A stretch of 64,000 nt of DNA. Origin: Dicaeum eximium (lineage: Eukaryota > Chordata > Aves > Passeriformes > Dicaeidae). A model generated the notes under the pieces. That model had not been told where the DNA came from. It was given only the letters and a program-made list of their open reading frames with translations, and did not search any database. Each line of letters opens with the position of its first letter. The first letter of the stretch is position 1. The stretch is from NCBI GenBank assembly GCA_013396995.1, contig VWZP01008261.1, positions 248,001 through 312,000 on the forward strand. Direction: 5' to 3'. A program made the translations under genes and the position numbers. Positions 1 to 12,800 of the stretch are shown piece by piece.

Positions 1-81
1 TTATGACTGAATGCAGAAGTGACTATTGAGGCAATCAATAAAAGTAGTAGTGATCTCTTCCCACTTGTATTTAATATTACA

Positions 82-323
82 GTTGTGGAAAGTACGAAAC
101 CTTTCACTAAGGGATAAAAATTAGTCCAATGCAGAAGCTAGAAACCTAACAGTAATCTTCATTAAGGACTTATTTCTATAGAAAATGTAAAAATAAAGCC
201 ATTATAGAAAGATATGTTAAAAAAAATCAAAATACAAACAAACAGAAAAATGTAAGCCAAAACTGAAGTTCAGGTCAAGCTAGCAAGGCATGGAAGTCTA
301 GGTAATATATATATATATATATA
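82..323. repeat. Copy A of a gap-flanking direct duplication
   Basis: This stretch recurs almost base for base at 325-573. It begins GTTGTGGAAAGTACG and ends in a (TA)n run. The only clear differences are three extra bases in the second copy (GATATG here, GATAATATG there) and a shorter TA run here. The copy ends directly at a single N, so the likely cause is two overlapping contig ends or haplotypes joined without merging. A real tandem duplication is possible but less likely. Confidence 0.95.
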
Positions 324-324
324 N
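324..324. other. Assembly gap (single N)
   Basis: One undetermined base lies between the TA run of copy A and the first base of copy B. Its position exactly at the junction of the duplicated segments points to a scaffold join. Confidence 0.97.
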
Positions 325-573
325 GTTGTGGAAAGTACGAAACCTTTCACTAAGGGATAAAAATTAGTCCAATGCAGAAGCTAGAAACCTAACAGTAATC
401 TTCATTAAGGACTTATTTCTATAGAAAATGTAAAAATAAAGCCATTATAGAAAGATAATATGTTAAAAAAAATCAAAATACAAACAAACAGAAAAATGTA
501 AGCCAAAACTGAAGTTCAGGTCAAGCTAGCAAGGCATGGAAGTCTAGGTAATATATATATATATATATATATA
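325..573. repeat. Copy B of a gap-flanking direct duplication
   Basis: This is the second copy of the segment at 82-323, with a longer (TA)n microsatellite at its right end (about 549-573). Unique sequence follows with AAACTAGGCTG. Indel-only differences in the alignable part fit two alleles of one locus. Confidence 0.95.
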
Positions 574-1736
574 AAACTAGGCTGTATTGCAAACTCCTGA
601 ACAGTCCTTAGTCATCCATCCATCCTGCAAGTGTGGCAATATTTTCTCTATCCTATTACCGAAAAATCCAAAACCCAATTTAAAACAATGAGGTGTAACC
701 CTATAGAGTTTATGGATTTTAAGAACATGCTGCTTAAATGAAACTTTGCAGGAAAAAAATGGGAAAAGAGAGAGAGAGAAAAGGAGAGAAATTTTGGCAC
801 AAAAATAAAAATGTCTTAATAATGGGACCCACTTGGCCCTGGATTACTTTCCCAAGATAAATTCTGAAAGCCTCATCACTTGATTAGTTAAAATAAAGCA
901 CTGGGAAATGTACATCATAAATATACCAAGGCAATCTTGCACTGGATGAGACTGAACTGAATGGCATAATACATATTTTTCCAATTCTAACTTCCACGAC
1001 TGTGAAAATGTTGCATTTAAAATGGAAATTAATGGCACATGCAAAGTTTAATAATTTACTATCGGTTTTTATGTGGCCTAAACAACCCAGTATATAATTT
1101 TATTAATACATGCAGACCCTGCCTGAAACTAATCAACAGGAGGAGGGGAAAACTACTCTAAAAAAATCACTTAGTTCATCAATAATTTAATAGCTATTTA
1201 CAGTCATAAGATACAGGTAGAGAAAAATAAAGAACAGCAGGTTCTACAGCTTGTTAGAAAAGAGCAAAACTCAACTTTGGAAGGAGGGGGAAAGACACAT
1301 AGAATTGCTTCAAGATTAAGGAAAAAAAGCAGTCTTAGAAGAAAAAAAAACAAAAGAAAAGGTAATGAGATAAAGGCTGGATATAATTACACAGCAGCTG
1401 GTACCCAATACCCAATATTGCAATTAATATGAAAAAGAAAACCACTTTTTAAATAATTGCTGGTGCATTTGCAGTATGTACCTGTGAGAAGACTCAGTTT
1501 GTTTTGGGCACTCATCACTTCTGTATCCACAAATACAAGACTTTTCACTCATGCTCCACAGTAGATTTCTTGACAGAAAGGAGTTGAGCCCACTACTTCA
1601 TGCTTGGCCCTTAATCAGAAAATATCTTTCTTTAATCGCTGTCACAATTAATCACAATCATATGGGGTGGAAAATGACCTGGTTTGAACCACTTCCCTTC
1701 CATCAACAAGGAGAGATGAATATGAGAAGACAGAAG
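574..1736. other. Non-coding AT-rich stretch, no gene seen
   Basis: No recognisable exon, RNA gene or repeat family. A purine run (GAGAGAGAGAGAAAAGGAG) lies near 766-787, and A-rich runs occur around 1320-1360. ORFs here are short and look random. Confidence 0.6.
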
Positions 1737-2175
1737 TGAAATAATAACAGTTTATTAAAAAACAAAACAGCAGCAATCAAGACAACTGCAATATCCTCTA
1801 GATATGAAAGTGCTGAATCCCCTGGACTCTCCAGAAATAAAGAAAATGAGATGGAGGAGAAGCCTCTCACCCAAGCTGGTGGCTGCAGTAGCAGACCACA
1901 CATGGTGGAGAAGACCTACTTGGCCCAACCTTCTCACTGAAAGAAAGAAATGGGAAGAAAGGAGCTTATAAATCACTTCTGGTGGCAGCTGCGGGGTGCT
2001 GGCCTTGTCTGGGGCTGCTCTGGACCTCTGGTGACAATTTTTCTGCTTCTGCTTGGCTGGCAGGACCCAGTTGGTGTTGGCATTGCAGTTCCAGGATCTC
2101 AGAGAAGGAGGAATGGTCCCACCGAGCACTGAAAACCCCCAAACCCCCCAAACAGACAAACAAAACCAGCAAAAA
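1737..2175 (-). mobile_element. Solo LTR-like endogenous retrovirus remnant, minus strand (approximate ends)
   Basis: On the minus strand the block shows LTR architecture. A TATA-like TTTATAAG lies near 1967-1974, and an AATAAA polyadenylation signal lies at 1751-1756 (TTTATT on the plus strand) about 215 nt downstream. The interior is GC-richer than its flanks. The TG at 1737 fits an LTR end, but I could not identify a convincing target-site duplication or the other end. It resembles songbird ERV LTRs that I remember, without a firm family. Short ORFs at 1755-2227 on both strands lie inside it and are not credible genes. No gag, pol or env sequence is attached, so it is a solo LTR if the call is right. 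Confidence 0.5.
1967..1974 (-). promoter_or_regulatory. TATA-like box of the LTR-like element
   Basis: Read on the minus strand, the sequence around here is GTGATTTATAAGCTCC. It sits upstream of the AATAAA at 1751-1756 in the order expected for U3 and R of an LTR. Whether it is active cannot be told from sequence. Confidence 0.35.
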
Positions 2176-2229
2176 AGTGAGATGTTTGCTTCTTAAAGAA
2201 GTGACAAAATCCAGAAGACTGGCTTAGTG

Positions 2230-4060
2230 GCATTCTCTGTCTCTAAGGGCTCCCTACAGCAGCCTTGCAGAAAGCACTAAATCTTTAATGCTGGCAAATC
2301 ATTTGCATTTAAACAAAAATTTCCTTATAATTGAGAAGCCTTTCTGCATAAAGTAGTCCAGTGGGACAATTACATAAAAGCATCCACTCTGTTTTGACAC
2401 TTCTTTTTATAGAAAGACGATACAAAAAATATAAAAAGAAACCAAATAGTTAAAAAATCAGCAAGGAGCATTAACCTACCACCAGCATTTGTACAATTTC
2501 ACTCTAAAAACATGACATTTCCTGACTGAGTACATCTCTGTCCTCGTTCAGTGCAGTGGGCAGAGTTTATTATCCCATGCTCCAAAGATAAATGCTGTCA
2601 GCGAAGTGAAACAATGCCAGATTGTCAAATACCTATTTAGATTACATAAATTACACCTCCCTCCCTGCTGCTCATCAAGAGAGACTTGTACATCCTGGGA
2701 AGGATGCATGTGATGAAATTTTGCACGAGTGGAGCACGTTCCTGCTTCCTGCTTCACACCCCAGCAGCTTGATTAACTCAAGTTCCTTCAGATGCCATCC
2801 TTCAGCCCTCAGCTCTCATATTCTGAAGAGCTTTCTTGCGAGCTCACTTTCTACCCTTTCTGTCCTCATTTCCCTCTGCACACTGACACAGGTTACTGTA
2901 GGGACTGGAGGACAAGGACAAAAGCCCTAAGCATGCATTAAATTAGCTCATTTTAAATTTAGAGTTGCATGGAGACACCAAACTGTATAAGACTTGTTCT
3001 CAGGGACAACATTTTGTTCTGCCACAATGTTCCATTTTCACAGTTTCACCCCTATTACCTTTAATGTTCTCACTGGAAAGGAATCCTCAAGTGGAAAAGT
3101 ATCTATCCTACAGGAAACATGGGGGAAAAAAGTATAACATCAATTTGAGGAACGAATTACCCATGCCATAAGTTTATGAAGACCACAAAGAAACATGATG
3201 CTAGATGCCTAGGGCACAAGAAATAATGCTGATAGTATTAAAGTGATCACTCTGTATGGAAATTTCATAAAGAGAATAAAAGGGAGACCTTTTAGAGAGG
3301 TTCTTTTACATTGGCTTGTGTTGTTTCCTTTATTTAAATCTGTTTTGGTTTTTATTTAAGAGAGCCTTCTATAGTTGTGAAATATGACAGTCCCTGTGTA
3401 ACTGGTGAAACCGAAAAGACACCTTAAAGAATGCTAATAGAAAAAAAGACTATTTCTCAACAGAAAATAACTAACCTTAAAAGACAATGAAGAGAAGAAT
3501 GACTCGATAATGGGATAATGGTGCATCAAATCGGTTAATTGAAGGTTTGCCATGACCACTGAACAACATTTGTTGGAAATATCTTCAGACATTCAGACTG
3601 CTAAAAGTAGAAAATGATCAAGAGGAAAGAGGATTGTAAAGGAATGAAAATCAGTAGACTTTACATAATAAAATATAATGGTAGTTCTCACAGCCTAGAA
3701 TGGCAGGCTAATTTTGCAAATTAGACTGGTTAGTTAATTGTGCACTTCAATGTGTCAAGCATCTTTGAATAATATTAAAAATGATCACAAGTTTGATAGG
3801 GAATAAAAATTACCTAAGAACTAGACTAGCTTAAAGACACACATACACAAGAGAAAGAGGACAGAAGCCATCTATCAAACACAGGCCTGTATTTTCTACA
3901 TTACAAATCATCTGAGGTACAAATCTGACCCCAGGTTTAACAATATAAATAATTAAAGTGCTTTTATATCACACGATAGAATCTGACCTGTAAAACATGA
4001 AAAGCAGGAAACACAGTTGTGACATGGAATAATGAGAAAATATAAATTTGGAAAAAAAGT
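2230..4060. other. Non-coding stretch, no gene seen
   Basis: Mixed-composition DNA without recognisable exons. The ORF at 2622-2930 on the plus strand (102 codons) has a random-looking translation and no recognised domain. No repeat family is recognised. Confidence 0.55.
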
Positions 4061-4106
4061 TATAGATATATATATATATATAGATACACACACATATATA
4101 TATATA
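4061..4106. repeat. Compound (TA)n/(CA)n microsatellite
   Basis: Alternating TA units, then TAGATACACACACA, then TA again. This is an ordinary compound dinucleotide microsatellite and is expected to be length-polymorphic. Short ORFs overlapping it on the minus strand (3953-4181) encode low-complexity I/Y/C strings and are not genes. Confidence 0.95.
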
Positions 4107-6955
4107 ACAGGTAGCATCCAGTACTGTAAAAACTGAGCCACATAGATACATTTCCTTTAATTTGATTTTGGTTACTTGCAAATGTAGCCTTCACAATGAG
4201 AAACAAACATGATTTTAAAGCATACTGCAAATTTTACTGTCTTTGTTTTAGGACAAGTTGCCAGAGACAGAAAATATTTTAATTCTTAATGACTGGTATT
4301 TAGAAATGCTACAAAGAAAGATAATTATATATTTGGAAATGCTAAAAAGATAATGGTATATTTAGAAGATGTTATTAAGAAATAACATATGCACCAAACC
4401 CGCAGATTTTAAGCATTTTCTAAATTTCTTACATTTCAACAACCCTGGCATCTGCTCATTACTACAGAAGAATGAAAGGCTGCTTTTCTGCAATGCCCTG
4501 TAGTACACAGAAAACTGTACTTCAGAACAAAGAATGGAGAGCATATTGCTGAAAAAAACAAATGTTTGAAGAAATGATGTCGCTGTGACCGCTTGGGAAC
4601 CTTCAAGATAGATAAAATAATCTGATCTGGACACAGCAAAACCAAAAAAGATTCCTAACGAATGCTGAAAACCTACTTAGAATTAAGCAGGCAGGAAAAC
4701 AACAACTCTGTAAGTGATAGGCTCTATATGGCTGTCTGCATATGGCAGGAGACACACAAAAGATGAGGAATTAGCAAACTCTCTAAATGAACCAATTCAG
4801 AATTTCAGACCACCAGAAGGTGGTTTCAGTGAAACTGAAAAAGAATAATATTAAAAGAAAGAGCTTATCAACATGAACGCAAATTGCTTTTGGAAATCTT
4901 TTTCACAAGGTATAACTGAGGTCAAGAGCTTAAAAGGATTAAGATTATTAATGGAAATGCATAGAGATAATGAAGGAATGCAGAATTACAATAGCAACTT
5001 AATTCATGTTTATTTCAAGCAGGGAATTTTTCATCTTCTAAAACTACAATAGTATAATTTCTGCATGTATTGGAAAACCAACTTCTTTTCCTGTGGTGAA
5101 ACAATGCTAAGTACACCCAAAAAAAAAAAAATTGTTGAGAGTATGCTTTGTAATAAGAGAAACAAGATATGAACTGAATATGGAATAAAATAATTACATC
5201 ACATGCCTATGAACTGATAAGATTTCCAAGTACATTCTAATGCAGAGATTCCTGGACAGAAAGAGACTGACACAGAGATACCTGATGCCTGTAAAGGACA
5301 AAATCAGATTAAATTAACCAAGGTGTCCCTCTTTTCCTTTAAAACCTTTCCATATAATTAATTCTAGGGCTTCATAGATGCATTTTGGAGGAAGATATCA
5401 AGGATCCTGCATTCCCTAGTCCAGCAGCCTAATGGCATAGATGGGACAGGGAACTAAGCACCGACTTTCTCCCAAAACCCATGGGATTGAGATGTTTACA
5501 GTAGGACTAAGTATTGGATATGATTCTGTGCTGGTCTAGCCAAAGGATTTTTCAGGACAGGCCTGATGATATGATCAGGATTACAATCATGCCAGGAATG
5601 CAAACCATGACCCAACTGCCAGCTCATGTCCTCCCAAGAACTATTGAGCTTTTCCCCTCATTCTGGAGGCTTCTAACAGCTGCAGCCAGAGGTCGAGGTT
5701 GGACTTGGACAGGACTGAGAGAACCACCTCGATGTCAGTAACAATCTGCTCTTAAAACACATTATATTTGATGCTGATTATTATGGAGTCATTTCCAGAC
5801 TGGGTATCTATACAAGGTCAAGTTTTTCAAAGGTCAGGATTTTCAAGAGCACCTTAGTGGTTTCAAAGCATGTACATTATTAGGCACCAAAATAAAATAA
5901 TTTAGTTTTTATACTAGAAATGAAAAAGTAGATCATTACTCTCTATAAAATGCATGTTTGTGCACAGAAAAATTAATCAAACTAGGAGAACTATCACAAA
6001 GTACAAGACTGTGATGTTTATGTATTTTATTCAAGCTAAAGAATTATGTAAATTATGTAAAGCTGATGTATTCTATTGAAGCTTTTATTTCATTACTCAT
6101 GAAATAAAAATTTACTGCAACCTACTATAGATTAAGGCTTGGGGTGTGTTGAAGCTGGTTCGGGGAACGGGAAAGAATAAGCTTCAAAACACTTCTTTTT
6201 TAGTCTGAAGCTTAGGAGAACACAGTTTAAGATATCTGAGATTAGTGAGACATTAAATAGCACATTAGTTTAGTTTTAAGTGTATACAGTTCTTGCAGTC
6301 CCTAGCAAAAACAGTTCAACAGCAAACTAGAATAATGTGGCTTTTGATTACTCTTTGTGTAGCTTGCTACATTAAGAATGGAGATATACTTTGGGGAAGA
6401 AAAAGGCTTACAGAAAGTACTTATATAATTAATCCAGCATCCATTAAAGACAAGTTCCCCACAGTGTATTATTCATTAGAGTGTTGTCTAGCCTTGATCC
6501 TACATGTATCAACCCCTCAGTTGCCATGAATTTACCCTATAGGGATCTTTCAGAACAACTAGGAAATTATTACAAAGGTTTTCTTCATCACATTATAAGG
6601 CAGTTTCAAGTAATTGTAGTATACATTCTGATTCTATTCTTTAAGTTTCATGACTCTCCTTACTCCCTGTGATTATTATCCATCAGAAATCACTTTAAAA
6701 ATCTATGGGTGAGGGCAGGGGTGGAAAGTGTGTGAGTTTTTCACATTCTTAAATCTACATTTAAACTTACATTTAGAGGGTGGAAAATTCAGATAAATTA
6801 GCCTGGAAGGCCATCTATTGTGTTTCTTGGATATGACTGTGACTCTTCAGGGGCTTCCAGATCTGAAAAAATATAATCTTAACAAGATGGGTGGGATAAG
6901 TACACAGACACTTTGAATTCCTGTCATAAACTCAGTTTAAACTGATAACCCACTT
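4107..6955. other. Non-coding stretch, no gene seen
   Basis: AT-rich with scattered A runs, for example near 5118-5130. The slightly GC-richer interval at about 5380-5750 holds a 75-codon ORF (5514-5741) with no recognisable domain. It may be an old repeat fragment that I cannot name. Confidence 0.5.
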
Positions 6956-7040
6956 GAGAGCTTTCCTTGGAATTTTTTCTTGATGAGAGCTTTCCTTGGA
7001 ATTTTTTCTTGATGAGAGCTTTCCTTGGAATTTTTTCTTG
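6956..7040. repeat. 29-bp minisatellite, about 2.9 copies
   Basis: Three back-to-back units of 29 bp start at 6956, 6985 and 7014. Each begins GAGAGCTTTCCTTGG and ends with a T-rich half. The units are identical except that the third stops after 27 bases and runs into TTTGTTTG. Perfect identity between units suggests a recent expansion or a polymorphic array. Confidence 0.97.
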
Positions 7041-8960
7041 TTTGTTTGTAACCATAGCAATTACTAGTGATTTTGGGAAGATACTTATTGAATGCAAAAT
7101 ACTAAAAAAATATACTTTTAAAAATAGATCTCACTATAAAGGGTAGGGCTATATTCTAAAACAGACATTCCCCAGGATGTAAGTTTACATGAAACAACCC
7201 TTCACTCATCTCTAGCTGTGCAACACTGCTATCTACTATTAAAAGCTTAAATCAATTCAACCCACAAATACAGAGTAGAGGTCTCAGCCAAATGAAAGCT
7301 ACAGAACAGGTCAGAAGGCAGCATGAACTGCAGCCAGTGCTGATCAGGTAAGGGTTTTACTGCCTAACAATATGCAGGCTCCTCAGCAATGCACCCTGCA
7401 CAAATCTTCCTTGGTTTGCTGTGGGGCACCTTTAGGAACTGGTACAAACTCCTGCCCTGAAGTCAGCTGATACTGAGTGAACCCACTTCCATCCTTTAAC
7501 ACCTGCTGATAAAATCTGATGCTATCATATATAAGGCAGAAGAAGTGTCTTATCTGAGAGGTGATGAGAGCTGAGGTATTCATCAGAAAAGATTGAGCCC
7601 TTGGTCAGACCTCTAACAAGAAAATATTGATGGGAAAATGTGTGTTCATTACGGGCTCGCTCATTTCTGAAGGACTAAAAGGAACAGCACTTACTGGCAA
7701 TTTTTAACATTCTCAGGCAGCCACCAAGTGGACTGATCAGAAATATTTTTAATACCACAAATCCCTGCTTCAAAAAAGGCACATCTCATTGATGTTGCCC
7801 TCTCTAGCACATACCACTGAATTAAAACCACCATGCAACCAAAAACCTACTCAGTAAAATACTGTGATGAATACACTTGTTCTTTAGGTGTGCAAGAAAG
7901 TAAATTATAAATGATCAAATACAGTGATGCACAAATGAAAGCTACCTGGATAATATGGTGATAAATGAAATACAAAACTTGATCTTCCTATTATTTTAAT
8001 GCCTTTCCTCCATAATCTCTCAAAATTGCCAATCTTCTCCCTCAGAAATATCAATTGTATTAATGGATGAACCACCTTTTATGAACATTGCCATAGTAAA
8101 AACACAGAGCATGGCACAGGCACTGGCTCTAGAGCTTCCCACAGCTACTGCAAAACAAATTTTAGTATTAAAAATTAATCTTTTGAATAAATAATTTTTA
8201 ATATATTAAATTATGTAATCTGATAAACTACAAGAAAGGAAAAAGGGCAATATACATCTTTCTTTAAAAACAAATTAAAATGAGTCTATTTTCTAATGTA
8301 AGAAAAAAAATCCCAGTTAAAAATGTTGGTCAGTCAAGGGAAGCCTCTCAAGGACACACTGATTTCAACAAAATTTCCACCAAGAAAGATTTACTTTGAC
8401 TTACTGGTCAAAGACAACTGGAGAGGGGCAAAGAATGGATGTTTCTTACTTGAATAGAAAGACTGGCAAATCCAGTTGCTGAAAGTTTTGGAGGGAAGAT
8501 TTTCTGTCCAATTTAGTAGTCTACATATTGGCCTTTAAGGTAAGTTTACAGCTAGGCAATATTTTTTTCTCTTGAAATGACCAGTCATGCCATAATATTT
8601 AAGTATTTTAATTAAGAGTAATAAAGAAAATGCAGTGGTGTTGCAGGGTAAACAGATTCCTTGTATGGCAAATAAAAAAGAAGGGCAGAGGAGTCCCGAG
8701 ATCTGGAGGAGAGAGATTTGCTCTACTTATCAATACAATTCAATTAACAGGAGTTTGACAACTTGCCTGTCCTCACATTAAAAATATAAATAATAGTTAT
8801 ATCCATAAAACCAAAGTTAGGCACAGTTAAAACGTGAGGATTCTGTGGAGATCAGTGGAGATCAGTGTGCATCATGAACCTTGACAGAAGGTAGAACAGC
8901 TCATCTTCTTTTCCTACTAAGAATACTCTGCTCTGTGCCACCAAGTACTGAAAATCAAGA
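7041..8960. other. Non-coding stretch, no gene seen
   Basis: No exon, RNA gene or recognised repeat. A small perfect tandem (GGAGATCAGT twice) lies at about 8848-8867. The rest is ordinary AT-rich sequence. Confidence 0.55.
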
Positions 8961-8964
8961 CTGG

Positions 8965-9600
8965 AAGAATGTCACCCCATGTCTCAGGGGTCACCAATTG
9001 TTGCTGTTGGAGTCCCATGAGGGTGAATCAAGACTCTTGACTCCAATATCAGAAGGTTTATATTATTTATGAAAATGACTCCGTTGTTCAGAAGGATTTG
9101 GGCTATTTCTGCCCAGGTACAGAGCTGGCATCTTGCTTCTTCCAGCTCCATACCCCAACTCCCCAGAATGCCAGAAAATGTTTACAAAGTCAGAGAGAGC
9201 AATTCTTTATATCACAGGTTGGGAAAAGCAAACCACATCTCCCATATCAGGAGACAGGCAAAGGAATGCATTTTGTCCTTGAAACACACACACAAAGATT
9301 TGAAATCTGCAGAGAAAAGGAGCTTTCCCATGGAAAAAAAAACTCAGCAAGTTTGCATCCAAGAAACTTATAAAATGTCCAGTGACAGAAGAACTCGTTA
9401 GCTCTCACCAAGCTGTGTTTCCCTGACCTGATTGCCTTCTTGTCCAACACAGCAGAGAGCTTCCAGCCATTGCCAGCCTTAAGTGCCATTCCTGAGCCCT
9501 TCTTTCCTCTCCCTCCAAGACTTCACTCTCACACATGATTCCTCCCTGTGAGAGGTGGCTCTGACAAGCTCAAGCCCAGGAATGGCACTGTCAAAAGCTT
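8965..9600 (-). mobile_element. Solo LTR-like endogenous retrovirus remnant, minus strand (approximate ends)
   Basis: The block is GC-richer than its flanks. It starts with an arrangement I associate with reversed songbird ERV LTRs: GACTCCAATATCAGAAGG followed by an AT-rich TTTATATTATTTATG. On the minus strand a TATA-like TTTTATAAG lies near 9367-9375 upstream of that AT-rich region, where a degenerate polyadenylation signal would sit. The right half is pyrimidine-rich. Exact ends and a target-site duplication were not found. The overlapping ORFs at 9069-9489 on both strands have no recognisable product and are treated as non-coding. An unrelated GC-richer unique region is the alternative. 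Confidence 0.42.
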
Positions 9601-9821
9601 TGTGAGTTTTGTTCCCGTCTCCCATCCCCCTGCACCTCCCCAACACATTTGCCAAAGTTAATCACAGGGTTGAGCTAGCAAAAGTAATTTATTCTTCAAC
9701 AAGACCACATAGGAACTTAGGCAGTCATATCCTCACTTCTCAGACTAAAATTAAGGTGCAAACAGTACAGTAAGAATGCACTTTTCAAGAGCAGGTTAAA
9801 GAAAAATCTGCCCATCTAAAC

Positions 9822-9848
9822 ATTGTGGGAATATACCATTCCCACAAT
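9822..9848. repeat. Perfect 11-bp inverted repeat with 5-nt loop carrying two GTGGGAA motifs
   Basis: The arms ATTGTGGGAAT (9822-9832) and ATTCCCACAAT (9838-9848) are perfect reverse complements around ATACC. Each arm contains GTGGGAA, the core recognised by the Notch effector RBPJ/CSL, in head-to-head orientation. Paired inverted CSL sites are a known arrangement, although the spacing here is shorter than the classic one. Binding is inference; the palindrome is directly visible. Confidence 0.9.
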
Positions 9849-9868
9849 AACCTTCTGGGTTTGCAATA

Positions 9869-9884
9869 CTGAATAATTATTCAG
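9869..9884. repeat. Perfect 16-bp palindrome with a homeodomain-type core
   Basis: CTGAATAATTATTCAG equals its own reverse complement. The centre AATAATTATT includes ATAATTAT, of the type bound by homeodomain dimers. It lies only 20 bp from the inverted repeat at 9822-9848. Confidence 0.9.
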
Positions 9885-12800
9885 CTTTGTTTTCAGATTT
9901 GCTTGAGCCAGGTTCTGTTACTCTCCCAATCAAAGTGCTAGACTTAATTTATATTCTTGATTCTCTAAAACAAGAAAGTGCATTTAAGATTTTTACCTGA
10001 AATTATGTATCAGGATTGAGAAATATGTCTGTGCATATTTTTTTTCTTTTAATTTTTTTTCTGGTATATATTTAGTAAAAAAATACAGTCTCAACGGCTG
10101 CCCCCTCCATGGCTTCCTCCTTGCTAGTTTAAAGCAGAAATAGGTACTGAACTTGAAAAACCACAGCAGAACAACATTTTCTCGATGATAATTTTCTGCT
10201 AAGGTAATTTACATTAACCCTAAATGGCTAAGTATCTTATATCAGTCTCCTGAAGAGCTATGCTGCCATCTTTTGGTCTCAAAAATTTATTTAAAACCAA
10301 CTTTCCTGTGTATATGTATCATTCAAGACAATATCTCTCCTCCCCTTTCTCTTTGTGGCTAAGTACACAAGTAATTTGGGTAGAATAATTTGTACCATAA
10401 ATCAACATCAAAAGTGTCACAACATTTAACACTTGCATGAAGATTGCCTCACTTAGCTTGTCTAGATTTACCTGCATACAGTCATGGCATATTTTTTTTC
10501 TTATAGATGTGATCGTGTCCAGATACATTCAGTACTAAGGTGGAATGAAAAGGTCACTGTGAAACAGGTGAATAATCACAGCAATCAGTCAAACAAGCAC
10601 AGGCACGTAAGAATAAGTGTTTAATAAAAATGAGGCACCAACATAAGTTATTTCAGCAGTTGTTAACTTCTCACCAGGAAAAGCATGTAGCCAGGGAACT
10701 CTTACCTAATTCACCTTTCCAGGATAACCCTACAGTGCCTGCACGTCCATCAACACTTACAAATTCTGTGGATTTCAGGAAATTGCTGATACTGGCTGCC
10801 ATATTCTTCATGTTAACAATTATCTAATAGATAAAGATTCAGTCAGTTATTTGAAATCAGTAACTGCTAAAAAAAAAAAAAAGGTCATTATTTCTTTTAT
10901 TGGTATAGCAACACATTTGCCATATCTTGCCTTGGTCTGTTTTGATAGTTGGTTTTTTTTTTTTTTTAATTAGACCAGATGCACTTAAAGGGAGAAAGAC
11001 CAGCAGCTGGCAGCAGGGATCCCAGAATACTTAGGCAACATGGAAGCTACAAGATCAATTCTTTTCTTTCCTAGAACCAATATGTTCTTAAACTCTAATT
11101 ATAGGACCCAAAATAAATATTAAGCATTATTCCTGAGCAACTAAGATGCCTGATTACTAGCAGTTACCTTTACTAAAGAAAACATTGGAAAATATTTCCA
11201 ACCTAAAAGACTTTCAGTTTGGTTTTAGTAATGTCATTTGTTGGGACCAAAGCCATTATGGATATCCAGGATATCCAGGACATTCAGGATAATTAGACTT
11301 TGAATTCCAAACTTGACTTTACAAGATTGTGTCATTCTATTTTACCTACATTTCCAATACCAGCAAAATTTTTGTCTGTATTTTCTTTTCTTACTTGTGA
11401 CAGGCACTGCAAGAACTTAATGCTGGACACCCTGGGGGCTCCAGCGCTTTTTAGTTGGTGGCAAATGTCCTCTACTTACTCATCACTGTCTAAGCACACT
11501 GTACTCCATATTGTAGAATGTTCTGGTCTTAGTCTGCCATGGTTAGCCTAAAAAATGGTAACTTTGAAGATTTTTTGGGGATGAAGTTCTGGTGGGGATG
11601 AACTGCTCTACCACCCACCCAAAGGGTGCATCACAAGTCTGGATATAATCACTTGAAGAAAGAGGAATATGCAATCAGAATCACAAAACCTAAGGGTGTT
11701 AAATGAAATTTTGGTATTTTCTCAACCTTGGGAGGCAAAGGTTCTTTAAAGCCATTTTTCACCCTTTGAATGTAAACACTGCAAGTTATTATTACAAAGC
11801 AAGACAGGGGAATCTTATTTGATACACTTCATTGTGCTTTATATTAAAATTCAGGAATTCTAAGCCTTTTTAATGCATGGAAATGTGAAAGAATTTACAT
11901 CTTCTACTTAGTAATCAGCCATGTTATTGTCTGTTACCCTTAGCTGAATCTGATGTCAGAAGCAATACTCTTATCAATGAATCATTGGGGATGAAACCAG
12001 CAGTTTTTACTCATGCAAAGCCACCACTGACTCCAATGTCTAGAAATTGCTGCACAAGAAATATGCAAAGCTACACAATTACCTAAGACCTTTGCCAAAA
12101 TTATGCCCAAGAAGCATACTTACTTCTTTTTTAATATACATGATAACAATCTCACTATTTTTAAACACATTTAAGATATTAAATCCTTTGTTATCAACAT
12201 TAAAGGGATCTTTGCTTAAATAAAATTGATCTCTTCATACTGAGTTTCTAATCCCATTTAAGTACTTTCTTCAATGAGCTTTCTATTCTTAGACTTTATG
12301 AGATAATAATTGATAGCACCACAGTATTTGGCATACTATAGCATTGTTTCCTCAAAAATCCTCATCTGAAAGAAAGAAAGAACTGGCTTAATTTACAGCA
12401 GATTGGAACTGAAAGATATAGGTATAGCAGCACCTGAGAAATAGAAATAATTACTTTTTTATCTCATTCAAGAAAACAATATTAGTCCTCCATCATTTTT
12501 ACTGCTTAGGGATTTCTTTAGACAAATATTTGCCTGCAGCTAAAAAATTGGCAAATCCTGGCCACAAGAAACAAGAAAGAGGCATGTAGCACACAGAAAT
12601 CACCAAAATAAGAAGAGTTTAGAAGGCCAGGACACACATTCCAACCCATGGAAGAAGAAAGGATGGTCACTGTTACTGATGTAGGCGTGCTTCTTTTTTA
12701 GTCAGGTCAAGGGATGTTTTATTTCCAAAAAAGCTTTTAAAAGACCAGATCAAATGGACATATTTTCAAAGCAATATATGTGGAGGATTAAGGGAGACCA

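Noticed and set aside
3953..4181. Minus-strand ORFs with I/Y/C runs
   Set aside because: They are translations of the TA/CA microsatellite at 4061-4106.
9069..9489. Three overlapping ORFs of 80-110 codons on both strands
   Set aside because: They lie in an LTR-like block, and no frame has a recognised domain or is clearly better than the others.
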